In this document: positions 1 through 8,634 of the stretch, piece by piece
Position numbering within the stretch: the first letter of the stretch is position 1
Layout: each line of letters opens with the position of its first letter
NCBI RefSeq assembly: GCF_016863195.1
Contig: NZ_BOOK01000018.1
Location: 103,681 to 167,680, forward strand
Reading direction: 5' to 3'
DNA length: 64,000 nt
From: Paraplanobispora takensis
Lineage (GTDB): Bacteria; Actinomycetota; Actinomycetes; Streptosporangiales; Streptosporangiaceae
Program-made: the position numbers and the translations under genes
The notes under the pieces: model-generated
The model's input: the letters and a program-made list of their open reading frames with translations, nothing else
Databases searched by the model: none
What the model was told of the DNA's origin: nothing

Positions 1-156
1 ACGCCCGACAAGATGCCGCTGCTGGGGGAGGGCGTCGCACGGGCGGCCGCGAAGCTGGGCGTCGACCCGGTCAAGCCGATCACCCTGCTGGGCGTCGCGG
101 CACTGGGCGAGCCCGATCTGCTGGTCGAGGTCGAGGCCACCGCGGTCGTCGACTGA
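1..156 (+). CDS. RidA/YjgF-like protein, C-terminal end only
   Basis: The open frame enters from the left edge and stops at a TGA at 154-156, giving 51 residues. The run VKPITLLGVAALGEPDLLVE followed by VEATAVVD looks like the last strand-helix-strand of a RidA (YjgF/YER057c) trimer subunit, whose family members end in a similar acidic/aliphatic strand. RidA proteins deaminate reactive enamine/imine intermediates, but the catalytic arginine cannot be assessed from this fragment alone. It converges on the histidine kinase gene, with about 110 bp between the stops. The family call rests on a short tail and is moderate. Confidence 0.5.
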   Translation, partial: TPDKMPLLGEGVARAAAKLGVDPVKPITLLGVAALGEPDLLVEVEATAVVD

Positions 157-266
157 CCCGGGCGCCTCGCCGGTCCTGGGAGCCTCGACGGTCCCGGGCC
201 GTACGGCCTGCGGCCCCGGCCCGGACGGCGGGCGCGCCCGCAGGAGTGATGCTCCCGGAGTGACGC

Positions 267-1490
267 TCAGAGAGCGACCTTCCCCGGGATGACGACCCGG
301 AGCAGGGTGCCCGCGCCCCGGCGGCTGTGCACCTCCAGGTGCCCGCCGAGCAGTTCGGCGCGCTCGCGCATGCCGCCCAGGCCGTAGCCGGTGGAGGCGG
401 GAGGCCCGGCCAGGCGGGAGGGGTCGAAGCCGACGCCGTCGTCCTCGATCTCCAGCTCGACCTCGCCGTTCCGCACGGCCAGGCTGATCACGGCGGACCG
501 GGCGCCGGAATGCCTGGCCACGTTGGACAGGGCCTCCTGGGCGACCCGGTAGATCGCGGTCTCGACATGCTCGGGCAGGCGGACGGGGGTCAGGTCCACC
601 TCGACCGTCAGCTGCGGGAAGGAGCGGGCGAGGCTGGCCAGGCTGGCGGGCAGGCCGAGGTCGTCGAGCACCGGGGGGCGCAGGCCCTCGATGGCGGACC
701 TGGTCTCGGCCAGCGCGTCCTCGGCCAGCGCCCGCGCCCGCCTGATCTGCTCCGCCGCCGCGCCGGGGTCGCCCGCGGGCGGGTCCGCCTCCCGCGCGGG
801 CCGCGGTGTGAGCGCGTCGAGGGCGGCGGACAGGTGATAGGAGAGACTGACGATGCGCTGGCTGATCCCGTCGTGGATCTCCCCGGCGAGGCGGCGCCGT
901 TCGGCCTCCTGGGCGAGGACGACGCGCTCGGCGAAGCGCTCCATGGCCTCCTCGCGCTCGGCCAGGCGCCGGTGCAGGCGGGCGTTCTCGATGGTCCCGG
1001 CGATCAGGCCGCCCACGGAGTGCAGGAGCTCGACGTCGGCGTAGCTGAACACCCGGCGGGCCCGGGTGTGGACGTTGAGCACGCCGACCAGGTGGCCGGG
1101 CCGGGTGGCGATCGGGACCGAGCACATCGAGGTGAAGTCCTCGCCCCGCAGCTCGGGGATGTACTTGTAGCGGGGGTCGGAGAGCTTGTCGTCGTCGATG
1201 ACCACCGGCCTGCCGTAGGCCGCCACCCATCCGGCCACGCCCTCGCCGAGGTCCAGCTCGATCCGCCCGGCCAGCTCGTCGAAGGGCGGGGTGGCGCCGC
1301 GCAGGACGAGCCGCCGGCCGGTGTCGTCGAGGAGGTGGACGAAGCAGATGTCGGTCTCCGTCGTCTCGGTGACCAGCGCGGCCACGCCCTGGACGATCTC
1401 CCCGAGGTCGAGCCCCGTGGAGATCGTCTCGATGATCCGGGAGAGCAGCCTGGCCTCCCGCTCGGGATCGGTCAGCCCGAGGCGGCTCAC
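267..1490 (-). CDS. GAF-domain sensor histidine kinase, NarL/NarX type
   Basis: A 407-residue cytoplasmic sensor kinase with no membrane segment. Residues about 20-170 form a GAF domain. Residues about 185-270 are a HisKA_3 dimerisation domain with the phospho-accepting His206 in GEIHDGISQR. The C-terminal third is an HATPase_c domain (AQEALSNVARHSGA N-box, EDDGVGFD, and GYGLGGMRERAELLGG). The GTG start at 1490 overlaps the TGA of the upstream response regulator (GTGA), which implies translational coupling and fixes the start. An open frame continues much further upstream but there it is only the antisense-phase shadow of the regulator. The ligand of the GAF domain cannot be told from sequence. 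Confidence 0.92.
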   Translation of the reverse strand: MSRLGLTDPEREARLLSRIIETISTGLDLGEIVQGVAALVTETTETDICFVHLLDDTGRRLVLRGATPPFDELAGRIELDLGEGVAGWVAAYGRPVVIDDDKLSDPRYKYIPELRGEDFTSMCSVPIATRPGHLVGVLNVHTRARRVFSYADVELLHSVGGLIAGTIENARLHRRLAEREEAMERFAERVVLAQEAERRRLAGEIHDGISQRIVSLSYHLSAALDALTPRPAREADPPAGDPGAAAEQIRRARALAEDALAETRSAIEGLRPPVLDDLGLPASLASLARSFPQLTVEVDLTPVRLPEHVETAIYRVAQEALSNVARHSGARSAVISLAVRNGEVELEIEDDGVGFDPSRLAGPPASTGYGLGGMRERAELLGGHLEVHSRRGAGTLLRVVIPGKVAL

Positions 1491-2146
1491 CGGAACACCC
1501 CCTCGCGCAGGGCGGTGGCCACCGCCGTGACCCGGTCGTTGACGCCGAGCTTGCGGTAGATGCCGCGGGTGTGGCTCTTGACGGTCTCCTCGCTGACCGT
1601 CAGGCGGGCCGCGATCCCCTTGTTGGTCAGCCCGGACACCATCAGGGCCAGCACCTCGCTCTCGCGCTGGGTGAGGCCCAGGTGGGCGCCCGGCCAGAAC
1701 TCCCCGGCGTGCAGCCGGGCCGCCGACAGGGCGATGCGGCCGGCCAGCATCGGCGCGATCAGCACCTCGCCGGCGGCGATCCTGGTCAGGGCGCCGACCA
1801 GCTCCGCGCCGGTCACGTCCTTGAGCAGGAACCCGGAGGCGCCGAGCCGCAGGGCCTGGTAGACGTACTGCTCGTCGTCGTAGACGGTCATGAAGACGAC
1901 CAGGCAGCCGGGGCGGGCGCGCAGGATCCGCGCGCACGCGTCCAGGCCGCTCTCGCCGCGCAGCCGTACGTCGAGCAGGACCAGATCGGGCTCGTGGGAC
2001 AGGACCGCCTTGACGGCCCCGTCGGAGTCGCGGGCCTCCGCGACGATCTGCACCTGGTCCCGGTAGGACCCCAGCATGGCCCGCAGGCCGTCGTGGACCA
2101 TCTCGTGGTCGTCGACGGTCACCAGCCGGAGGGGCGGACTCCTCAT
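1487..2146 (-). CDS. NarL/FixJ-family response regulator
   Basis: A 219-residue two-domain regulator. The receiver domain has the acidic pair in VTVDDHEM (residues 9-16), the phosphorylation site Asp59 in LVLLDVRL and the conserved lysine in FLLKDVTGAEL. The C-terminal LuxR-type helix-turn-helix is clear (LTQRESEVLALMVSGLTNKG, then EETVKSHTRGIYRKLGV). The ATG at 2146 starts directly at the receiver domain; a longer frame upstream adds only atypical residues. It is the first gene of a two-gene operon with the GAF kinase, stop and start overlapping by four bases, so the kinase is its cognate partner. Target genes are unknown. Confidence 0.93.
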   Translation of the reverse strand: MRSPPLRLVTVDDHEMVHDGLRAMLGSYRDQVQIVAEARDSDGAVKAVLSHEPDLVLLDVRLRGESGLDACARILRARPGCLVVFMTVYDDEQYVYQALRLGASGFLLKDVTGAELVGALTRIAAGEVLIAPMLAGRIALSAARLHAGEFWPGAHLGLTQRESEVLALMVSGLTNKGIAARLTVSEETVKSHTRGIYRKLGVNDRVTAVATALREGVFR

Positions 2147-2276
2147 GCGCCAAAGGTACGAAAAATGATGGCGTTTAAGGATCCCCCGGTACCTCACCCG
2201 GTTGGGGGAGGGCGGTTACCGGATCGCGACATACCGTCCGGGTGACGCCCCCCACCTTGCGGAAGTGAGACAGCCG

Positions 2277-3218
2277 ATGCCTCACAAGCTGATGCGGATG
2301 CGCCGGGCAGAGTCGTTGCGGCCCGCCATGCTCGCGATCGCCGGTGACAGCGCGGCGGGGAAGACGACCATCACCCGCGGCCTGACCGAGGCGCTGGGAG
2401 CGGACCGCAGCACCGCGGTCTGCGTGGACGACTATCACCGCTACGACCGGGCGGAGCGCAACGGGCTGCCGCTCACCCCGCTCCACCCCGCCTGCAACCA
2501 CGTGCAGATCATGGAGCAGCACCTGCAACTGCTGGCGATGGGCCAGCCGATCCTCAAACCCGTCTACGACCACCGCGACGGCTCCCTGGTACGGCCCCGC
2601 CTGGTCGAACCGCGCGACCTGGTGATCGTGGAGGGGCTGCTCCCGCTCCACACCAAGCTGGCCAGGGCCTGTTTCGACGTGACGGTCTATCTCGATCCGC
2701 CGGAGCCGATCAGGCGCGAGTGGAAGATCACCAGGGATGTCCACCGGCGCGGCTACACGCGGGAGCAGGTGCTGGCCGAGCTGGCCGGGCGCGAGGCGGA
2801 CTCGGCGGCCTTCGTCCGCCCCCAGCGGCGGGAGGCGGACATCGTGGTCCGCTTCGAGCCGATCGAGGGCCGCGAGGACCGGTCGCTGTCGGCGACGCTG
2901 CTGCTCCGGCCCACGATCCGGCACCCGAATTTCGCCCAGATCCTGTCCAGGGCGACCACCTCGGCGGTCCATCTCAAGCTCACCCGCGACTCCGACGGCG
3001 GGCCGGTGGACGCCCTGCACATCCACGGGTACGCCGACCCGCTGGAGGCCGACGTCGTGGCCAAGGCGATCTGGCACGACCTGGGCGTGCCCGAGCCGCT
3101 GCCGGTCTGCCTCGGTCTCATGGAGGACGGCTCGCGCAACGAGCCCCTGCGGATCACCCAGCTGATCCTGCTGCACCACCTGATCCGCGCGGGGGTGTGG
3201 CGTCTGCCCGACGAGTGA
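2277..3218 (+). CDS. phosphoribulokinase/uridine-kinase family P-loop kinase
   Basis: A 313-residue P-loop kinase. Walker A is GDSAAGKTT near residue 25. The segment DDYHRYDRAERNGLPLTPLH, then NHVQIMEQHLQLL and a PVYDHRDG element, is the arrangement seen in phosphoribulokinase (ATP + ribulose 5-phosphate to ribulose 1,5-bisphosphate). IVEGLLPLH supplies the Walker-B-like acidic residue, and the KITRDVHRRGYTREQVLAEL region also matches that family. The ATG at 2277 has a GGAAG element upstream; an earlier in-frame start at 2202 has none. It is divergent from the two-component operon. No RuBisCO gene is in the window, so the physiological substrate is uncertain. Confidence 0.8.
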   Translation: MPHKLMRMRRAESLRPAMLAIAGDSAAGKTTITRGLTEALGADRSTAVCVDDYHRYDRAERNGLPLTPLHPACNHVQIMEQHLQLLAMGQPILKPVYDHRDGSLVRPRLVEPRDLVIVEGLLPLHTKLARACFDVTVYLDPPEPIRREWKITRDVHRRGYTREQVLAELAGREADSAAFVRPQRREADIVVRFEPIEGREDRSLSATLLLRPTIRHPNFAQILSRATTSAVHLKLTRDSDGGPVDALHIHGYADPLEADVVAKAIWHDLGVPEPLPVCLGLMEDGSRNEPLRITQLILLHHLIRAGVWRLPDE

Positions 3219-3272
3219 TCCCGCCGGGCGGGTGGCCGGGCCGGATCGGTGGCCGGGTCACCCGTCGCGGTC

Positions 3273-4106
3273 TCACGCGTCCCAGTCGACGGCCAGCTTC
3301 TGCGGGTCCTCCGCGGCGATCCGCACGGGCAGGCGGGTGCCCGGCAGGGTCCGGTGCAGGTGGGCCGCGGGCACGCGGTGGCCGATCCGCACCTCGTACG
3401 GCGCGCGCCCCCCGTCCGGGGTCACCCGCAGCACGAACCCCACGATCGGGTCGCCGTTGTCGGCGGTCATGCCGTCCATGGAGAAGGTGCCCAGCACCGT
3501 GGCGGCGCCCGGCAGGCCCCGGGCGATCAGCTCGGCCGCGGACAGGTGCTCACCGGTCTCCGGGACGCCGTGACCCGGCGCGCGGCTCCAGTCGATCGCC
3601 AGCCGGTGCGGGGCGGCCGGGTCGACCCGCACCGACAGCAGGGCGCCGGGCAGCACGGCCCCCACCAGCAGCCGGGGGAGGGTCTCGCGGTGCGGGAGCC
3701 GGTAGGGCGCCGCGCCGTCGCGGTGCACCTCCAGCTCGAAGGCGACCAGGGGCAGGTCGTTCACGGTCACCCCGGTGTCCGTCATCGAGATCACCACGGC
3801 GGTCGCGGACGTGCCGGAGGCGAGCAGGTCGTCGTTCCCCCGCGCCATGTCCTGCGCCATGGTGAAGATCCCCTTGAGCCCGGGGCCCGCCTGCGCCTCG
3901 AACATGGACATCGCCTGGCCGAAGGCCGCGGTGTGGAAGGACCACGCCGCCGCGAAGGACCCCGACATCAGCAGGATCATCCCCGAGACGAAGGCCGGCA
4001 CCGCCCAGCCGGGCATGGGCCACATGGTCATCCCGGTGATCCCCGCGACGAGCAGGGCGGCACCGCCCGCCGAGATGCCCAGACCAATCCTCTTCATCGG
4101 CCTCAT
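3273..4106 (-). CDS. membrane-anchored protein with two repeated extracytoplasmic-type domains, function unknown
   Basis: 277 residues. Two hydrophobic helices at about residues 8-30 and 36-58 (short hairpin, PMPGW between) are followed by a soluble part. This part contains two copies of a roughly 85-residue beta-rich unit. Copy 1 runs from VVISMTDTGVTVNDLPLVAF to LAIDWSRA, and copy 2 from VLGTFSMDGMTADNGDPIVG to LAVDWDA. Each has a variant of LPGxxLxVR(V/I) and ends in LA(I/V)DW. This resembles the DUF3592-type repeat in actinobacterial membrane proteins. GGAGA six bases before the ATG supports this start. It converges on the kinase upstream and is divergent from the universal stress gene. 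No function is assigned. Confidence 0.75.
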   Translation of the reverse strand: MRPMKRIGLGISAGGAALLVAGITGMTMWPMPGWAVPAFVSGMILLMSGSFAAAWSFHTAAFGQAMSMFEAQAGPGLKGIFTMAQDMARGNDDLLASGTSATAVVISMTDTGVTVNDLPLVAFELEVHRDGAAPYRLPHRETLPRLLVGAVLPGALLSVRVDPAAPHRLAIDWSRAPGHGVPETGEHLSAAELIARGLPGAATVLGTFSMDGMTADNGDPIVGFVLRVTPDGGRAPYEVRIGHRVPAAHLHRTLPGTRLPVRIAAEDPQKLAVDWDA

Positions 4107-4268
4107 CGAGGTTCTCCAGTCCCATGTGTACGTCGTGTCATCGTGACGGCGTAAGAGAACCGGAGATCGCTTTCACACCGGTTGCATCCCGATTGCGGGT
4201 GCTCCGGGGGCGGGACGGCGCGCGCCCGCGGCCGGGGACGACCTGGGATGGCCGGTATCCGGCTGGGT

Positions 4269-5180
4269 ATGGGCCATCACATGACGCATGTGGTGGTGGG
4301 AGTGGACGGGTCCGCGGACGGGCTGCGGGCCGTGGAGTGGGCGGCGCGCGAGGCCTCGCGCCGGGGCCTTCCCCTGCGTGTGGTGCACGCCGTGTACGCA
4401 TGGCTGCACTCCCCGGCGGAGGCGGGGGTCGAGGAGGTGCGGCAGTGGCTGCTGGAGGGCGGGCGCGAGCTCACCGCCCGCTCCGTGGCGCACGCGCGGG
4501 AGTGCGCGCCGTACGTGGAGGTCGTGGACGCCGTCATGACCGGCGATCCCGCCGCGGTGCTGATCGCCGAGGCGGAGGCGGCGGAGCTGCTCGTGGTCGC
4601 CTCGCGGGGCACCGGCCGGATCTCCGGCCTGCTGCTGGGGTCGGTGGCCCTGAAGGTCGTCTCGCGCTCCTCCTGCCCGGTGGTGGTGGTACGCGGTCCG
4701 GTGGAGCCGCACAAGACGTTCGACGAGGTGGTCGTCGGCGTGGACGGCTCGCCGGAGAGCACCGGGGCGCTCAGGTTCGCCGCCGCGGAGGCGTCGCTGC
4801 GCGAGGCGCGGCTGCGGGTGATCCTGGCGTGGAACCTGGCCACCCCGGCCGCCGAGACGATGCCCGCGCTGTTCACCGAGATGGGTGCGATCGAGGAGGC
4901 CTGGACCCGCGTCCTCGACGAGGCGGTGGGCACCGTCGCGCTGAGCCGCCCGGAGCTGGAGGTCGTCCACCAGGTGGTGGCCGGCCATCCGGTGCAGGCG
5001 CTCATCGACGCCTCGGAGGCGGCCGACCTGGTCGTCGTCGGGTCACGGGGCAGGGGCGCGCTCGCCGGGTTCGTCCTGGGCTCGGTGAGCCACGGGGTCC
5101 TGCACCACGCCCACTGCCCGGTGGCCGTGGTCGGATCGCATGTCGACGCCGCCCGGATCGAGGACGAACGGGCCGCCTGA
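4269..5180 (+). CDS. universal stress protein, tandem UspA domains
   Basis: About 303 residues made of two UspA (adenine-nucleotide alpha-hydrolase-like) domains in tandem. Domain 1 starts HVVVGVDGSADGLRA and has the ATP-binding G-2X-G-9X-G(S/T) signature in SRGTGRISGLLLGSVALKVV. Domain 2 starts VVVGVDGSPESTGALRFA and has GSRGRGALAGFVLGSVSHGV, so both halves keep the nucleotide motif. Two in-frame ATG codons (4269 and 4281) are plausible starts and neither has a strong ribosome site. Actinomycetes typically carry many such proteins, often induced by hypoxia or redox stress; nothing local shows how this one is controlled. Confidence 0.93.
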   Translation: MGHHMTHVVVGVDGSADGLRAVEWAAREASRRGLPLRVVHAVYAWLHSPAEAGVEEVRQWLLEGGRELTARSVAHARECAPYVEVVDAVMTGDPAAVLIAEAEAAELLVVASRGTGRISGLLLGSVALKVVSRSSCPVVVVRGPVEPHKTFDEVVVGVDGSPESTGALRFAAAEASLREARLRVILAWNLATPAAETMPALFTEMGAIEEAWTRVLDEAVGTVALSRPELEVVHQVVAGHPVQALIDASEAADLVVVGSRGRGALAGFVLGSVSHGVLHHAHCPVAVVGSHVDAARIEDERAA

Positions 5181-5312
5181 CCGCGCCTCCGGCTCTCGCG
5201 GCCCGCCCGGGCCGAGCGCGCTCACCGGCCGGATGCTGCCGGTGCGAGGCGGCACGGTCGCGGTCGACCACGGATGGTCCCTCGGCGGCCGCGTCCCCGA
5301 GGACGGTCCGGT

Positions 5313-5337
5313 ACGGCCTCCGCGTCTGGGAGGCCGT
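5313..5337. terminator. intergenic hairpin after the universal stress gene
   Basis: Arms ACGGCCTC and GAGGCCGT pair perfectly over 8 bp around a 9-base loop. It lies 130 bp after the stress-protein stop and 20 bp before the next ATG, without a T tract. It may be a terminator or part of the leader of the following gene. Confidence 0.3.
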
Positions 5338-5357
5338 CTGACGGGTAGCCGGAAGGC

Positions 5358-6314
5358 ATGGCGACCTACGGCTTCCATTCCTCACACGAGCAGATCCACC
5401 CGGCCGAGCTGCTGAAGGCGGTTGTCCAGGCCGAGCAGGCGGGCTTCACGGCGGCGATGTCATCGGACCACTTCTCCCCGTGGAGCGCGCGGCAGGGCCA
5501 GTCGGCCTTCGCCTGGTCCTGGCTGGGGGCGGCGATGCAGGCCACGAACCTGCCGTTCGGCGTGGTCAACGCCCCGGGCCAGCGCTATCACCCGGCGATC
5601 ATCGCCCAGGCGATCGGCACCCTCGGCGCGATGTTCCCCGACCGGTTCTGGGCCGCCCTGGGCACCGGGGAGGCGAGCAACGAGCACATCACCGGGGACC
5701 GCTGGCCGCGCAAGGCCGTGCGTACGGCGCGGCTGCGCGAGTGCGTCGACGTCATCCGGGCGCTGCTGGCCGGGGAGGAGGTCAGCCACGACGGCCTGGT
5801 GACCGTGGACCGGGCCCGGCTGTGGACCCGGCCGCAGACCCCGCCCAAGCTGATCGGGGCGGCGGTCAGCGTCGAGACGGCGCGGTGGTGCGCGGAGTGG
5901 GCCGACGGCCTGATCACGGTGAACGCGCCGATCGGGACGCTGCGCGAGATGGTCTCCGCCTACCGGGACGCGGGCGGCCGGGGACGGCTGGCGCTGCAGG
6001 TCCACCTGAGCTGGGCCGAGGACGACGACACGGCGACGGCGATCGCCCACGACCAGTGGCGCAGCAACGTCTTCCGCCCGCCGGTCTGCTGGGACCTGGA
6101 CACGGCCGAGCTGTTCGACGTGGTCTCCGAGGACGTGCGGCCCTCCGCGGTCGCCGAGGCGGTCAACATCTCCTCGGACCTGGGGTGGCACGCCGCCCGG
6201 CTGAACGAGTACGCGGAGCTGGGCTTCGAGGAGATCTACCTGCACCACGTCGGCCAGGAGCAGGGCGCGTTCCTCGACGCCTTCGGCGCGAAGGTCCTGC
6301 CGCAGCTACGGTGA
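5358..6314 (+). CDS. LLM-class flavin-dependent oxidoreductase (TIGR03885-like)
   Basis: A 318-residue luciferase-like monooxygenase-fold protein. It opens with YGFHSSHEQIHPAELLKAVV and contains SSDHFSPW, the GVVNAPGQRYHPAIIAQAIG strand-helix, and FWAALGTGEASNEHITG, which follow the flavin-binding TIM-barrel layout. The overall pattern matches the TIGR03885 subgroup of LLM proteins that are probably FMN- rather than F420-dependent; that cofactor statement is family knowledge. GGAAGGC sits directly before the ATG. It is in the same direction as the epoxide hydrolase but separated by about 100 bp that carry a palindrome. Substrate unknown. Confidence 0.88.
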   Translation: MATYGFHSSHEQIHPAELLKAVVQAEQAGFTAAMSSDHFSPWSARQGQSAFAWSWLGAAMQATNLPFGVVNAPGQRYHPAIIAQAIGTLGAMFPDRFWAALGTGEASNEHITGDRWPRKAVRTARLRECVDVIRALLAGEEVSHDGLVTVDRARLWTRPQTPPKLIGAAVSVETARWCAEWADGLITVNAPIGTLREMVSAYRDAGGRGRLALQVHLSWAEDDDTATAIAHDQWRSNVFRPPVCWDLDTAELFDVVSEDVRPSAVAEAVNISSDLGWHAARLNEYAELGFEEIYLHHVGQEQGAFLDAFGAKVLPQLR

Positions 6315-6370
6315 GACCGGCCGCCCCGGCGGGCCGTACGGGCTCCACGGCGGTCGCCGGTGATCGCAGG

Positions 6371-6399
6371 CCAACTAGGAAGCATCCTTTCCTCGTTGG
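6371..6399. promoter_or_regulatory. palindromic operator before the epoxide hydrolase
   Basis: CCAACTAGGAA at 6371-6381 and TTCCTCGTTGG at 6389-6399 form 11-base arms with one mismatch around a 7-base centre. A TAGCGT at about 6404 could be the -10 box of a near-leaderless transcript for the ATG at 6417. An HxlR-, MarR- or TetR-type repressor site is the likely reading. Confidence 0.55.
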
Positions 6400-6416
6400 C
6401 TTCTAGCGTTCCCGGT

Positions 6417-7604
6417 ATGAGCGATGACACCGAGATCCGCCCGTTCCGCGTCGCGATCCCCCAGGCCGACCTCGACGACCTGAAGGACCGGCTCGCCCGC
6501 ACCCGCTGGCCGCAGGGGCCGGCCGGGACCGGCTGGAGCCGGGGCGTACCGCCGGACTACCTCAAGGGCCTGGCCGAGCGCTGGGCCCACGGGTTCGACT
6601 GGCGGGAGCGGGAGGCCGAGCTGAACGCGATCCCCCAGTTCGTCACCGCCGTCGACGGCCAGGACATCCACTTCCTGCACGTGCGCTCGCCCGAACCGGA
6701 CGCGCTGCCGCTGCTGCTCACCCACGGGTGGCCGAGTTCGCCGGTGGAGTTCCTGAAGGTGCTCGGCCCGCTGTCCGACCCCCGCGCGCACGGCGGCGAC
6801 CCGGCGGACGCCTTCCACCTGGTCGTCCCGTCCCTGCCGGGCTACGGGTTCTCCACGCCGGTACGGCAGGCGGGATGGGGCAACCTGTTCCGCGTCGCCG
6901 GCGCCTGGGCGGAGCTGATGCGCAGGCTGGACTACGGCCGGTACGCCGTCCAGGGCACCGACGTCGGCTCCGGCGTGGCGATGATGCTCTCCATGATCGA
7001 CGCGGAACGCGTGGCCGGCGTGCACGTGACCGGCACGACGGCGGCGATGCCGTTCGGACCCCCGGTGGAGCTGGACGCGCTGTCCGGGACCGACCGGGAG
7101 CGGGGCGAGCGCTTCAACGCGTTCCGGGCCGAGGGCGCGGGCTACCTGCACGTGCAGGCCACCCGCCCGCAGACGCTGGCCTACGCGCTGAACGACTCGC
7201 CGGTCGGCCAGCTGGCCTGGATCGTCGAGAAGTTCCAGGAGTGGACCGACCCGGCGGCGAAGCTGCCGGAGGAGGCGGTCGACCTCGACCACCTGCTCAC
7301 CGCCGTCAGCGTCTTCTGGTTCACCGGCTCGGGCGCCTCCTCGGCCCACGCGACCTACGAGGGCATGCAGGCCTGGCGGGAGATGGCCGCCCGGCACGGG
7401 GAGGAGCCGCCCGGCGGCGAGCGGCAGGGGCCGCCGACGGGCGTGGCGGTCTTCGCCGGGGACACCGGCATCCGGAGCCTGATGGACCCGCAGGGCCGGA
7501 TCGAGCACTGGTCGGAGTACGACCGCGGCGGCCACTTCCCCGCCATGGAGACCCCCGGCCTGCTCACCGGGGACATCCGGGCGTTCTTCCGCCGCCACCG
7601 CTGA
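6417..7604 (+). CDS. epoxide hydrolase, alpha/beta-hydrolase fold (microsomal type)
   Basis: 395 residues. The N-terminal EHN lid domain is recognisable ([20 protein letters not shown] and WPQGP, then [17 protein letters not shown]). The hydrolase core has [15 protein letters not shown] (HGWP oxyanion motif), [11 protein letters not shown], and [14 protein letters not shown], where Asp of GTDVG is the expected nucleophile. The catalytic His lies in [13 protein letters not shown] near the C terminus. The family opens epoxides to vicinal diols through an ester intermediate. I chose ATG 6417 ([10 protein letters not shown]) because an earlier start at 6360 would run translation through the operator-like palindrome. 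Probable regulation is by the repressor binding that palindrome. Confidence 0.92.
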   Translation: MSDDTEIRPFRVAIPQADLDDLKDRLARTRWPQGPAGTGWSRGVPPDYLKGLAERWAHGFDWREREAELNAIPQFVTAVDGQDIHFLHVRSPEPDALPLLLTHGWPSSPVEFLKVLGPLSDPRAHGGDPADAFHLVVPSLPGYGFSTPVRQAGWGNLFRVAGAWAELMRRLDYGRYAVQGTDVGSGVAMMLSMIDAERVAGVHVTGTTAAMPFGPPVELDALSGTDRERGERFNAFRAEGAGYLHVQATRPQTLAYALNDSPVGQLAWIVEKFQEWTDPAAKLPEEAVDLDHLLTAVSVFWFTGSGASSAHATYEGMQAWREMAARHGEEPPGGERQGPPTGVAVFAGDTGIRSLMDPQGRIEHWSEYDRGGHFPAMETPGLLTGDIRAFFRRHR

Positions 7605-7631
7605 CCGGGGCGCGGACCCGCGGACGGGGCG

Positions 7632-8507
7632 TCAGCTCCAGACGATCACGGACTTCTCCCGCCACAGCTCCAGCACGCTCCGGTCGCCCCGCACGTCGAG
7701 GGCCTCGGCGCCCCCGCGGTTCCACAGCATGAGGTACAGCTCGCGGGCGGGCCCGGAGACGACGCAGTCGGCGGCGTCCGCCCCCGGGGTGACGGCCCGG
7801 CCGCCCGGCTCCACCCGGACGGTCCAGGCGGTCGGGTGGTCGGTGGCGCGTACGGCCAGGCTGACCGGCGGGTCGGCGACCAGCCGCCCGCGCCGCCGGG
7901 GCAGGAAGCCGTCGAAGAGCTCGTCGACGCCGTCGGCGGCGAAGGCGGGGGTGAACGAGGCGATCGCCCGCGCCGTGGAGGCGGAGCCGCCGGTGCCCGG
8001 GGCGGCGTCCCGGGGCGACGCGATCCCGTCCGCGTCTCCGGGCGACGCGGCTGTGGACGGTGCGATCCCGCCGGCGTCCCCGGGCGACGCGGCTGCCGCG
8101 GCTGCCTCGGCGTCGATCATGTGGATCGCGGTCTCGTGGGCCTGGCGGCGCGCCCAGAACGCCAGCGGGGAGGGCGCGCGCAGGAAGGCCCAGCACGTCG
8201 TCCCGGGGTCGGCCTCCCGCAGGGTCCGCACCAGTGCGGTGTGGCCCTCGCGGTACCAGCCGACCAGCCCGGCGTCGTCCGGGGCGGTGAAGAACACCGC
8301 CGCCTCCTCGTCGGTGAACGGCTCCGTCCTGCCGGTGGCGACGTACGCCGCGGCCCAGCGGTGCACGCCGCCGAGGTGCTCCAGCAGGTCCCGTACCCGC
8401 CAGCCGGGGCAGGTCGGCACCGGGGCGTCCACCCCGGCCCGCTCCGCCGCCGCGGCCAGCCGTACTCCCGCGTCCTGAAGCGCGGACAGGTGCTCCTTGA
8501 TCTCCAC
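7632..8507 (-). CDS. maleylpyruvate isomerase-family mycothiol-dependent enzyme
   Basis: 291 residues from a GTG start. The N-terminal MDMPI/DinB-like four-helix domain has VPTCPGWRVRDLLEHLGGVH, the usual signature with a metal-binding His. A second short helix region (FWARRQAHETAIHMIDAEAA) supplies the next ligands. The C-terminal portion (TAWTVRVEPGG to SGPARELYLMLWNR) is the MDMPI_C domain. Between them, residues about 140-175 form a low-complexity insert built on three copies of an 18-bp unit giving ASPGDA-like peptides, not expected in the family. The known prototype isomerises maleylpyruvate using mycothiol; most paralogues have unknown substrates. Convergent with the epoxide hydrolase. 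Confidence 0.85.
   Translation of the reverse strand: MEIKEHLSALQDAGVRLAAAAERAGVDAPVPTCPGWRVRDLLEHLGGVHRWAAAYVATGRTEPFTDEEAAVFFTAPDDAGLVGWYREGHTALVRTLREADPGTTCWAFLRAPSPLAFWARRQAHETAIHMIDAEAAAAAASPGDAGGIAPSTAASPGDADGIASPRDAAPGTGGSASTARAIASFTPAFAADGVDELFDGFLPRRRGRLVADPPVSLAVRATDHPTAWTVRVEPGGRAVTPGADAADCVVSGPARELYLMLWNRGGAEALDVRGDRSVLELWREKSVIVWS
8005..8091. repeat. in-frame 18-bp repeats inside the mycothiol-dependent enzyme gene
   Basis: Three near-identical copies of GCGTCYCCGGGCGACGCG occur at 8005-8022 (one variant base), 8032-8049 and 8074-8091. They encode alanine/glycine/serine/proline-rich linker residues on the minus strand between the two enzyme domains. Confidence 0.8.
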
Positions 8508-8634
8508 GGGCGAATTGTCGCAGAGGAGAACCGCCGGGTGCAGACGGCAGGGGAGATGATCGATCTCGGGGGAGCGCCTCGCTAGGGTTGGGCGATTCGT
8601 TCGGCAAGCCCCTCACGCCCCCGGGAAAGTCCAC

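Noticed and set aside
1491..2153. N-terminal extension of the histidine kinase frame
   Set aside because: The extension is Arg/Pro/Gly noise opposite in phase to the response regulator; the GTG overlapping the regulator stop is the natural start.
2228..2246. CATACCGTCCGG near the phosphoribulokinase-like gene, like the TetR operator at 49526
   Set aside because: Only the left half of the palindrome matches; the right half reads GTGACG, so it is not a full site.
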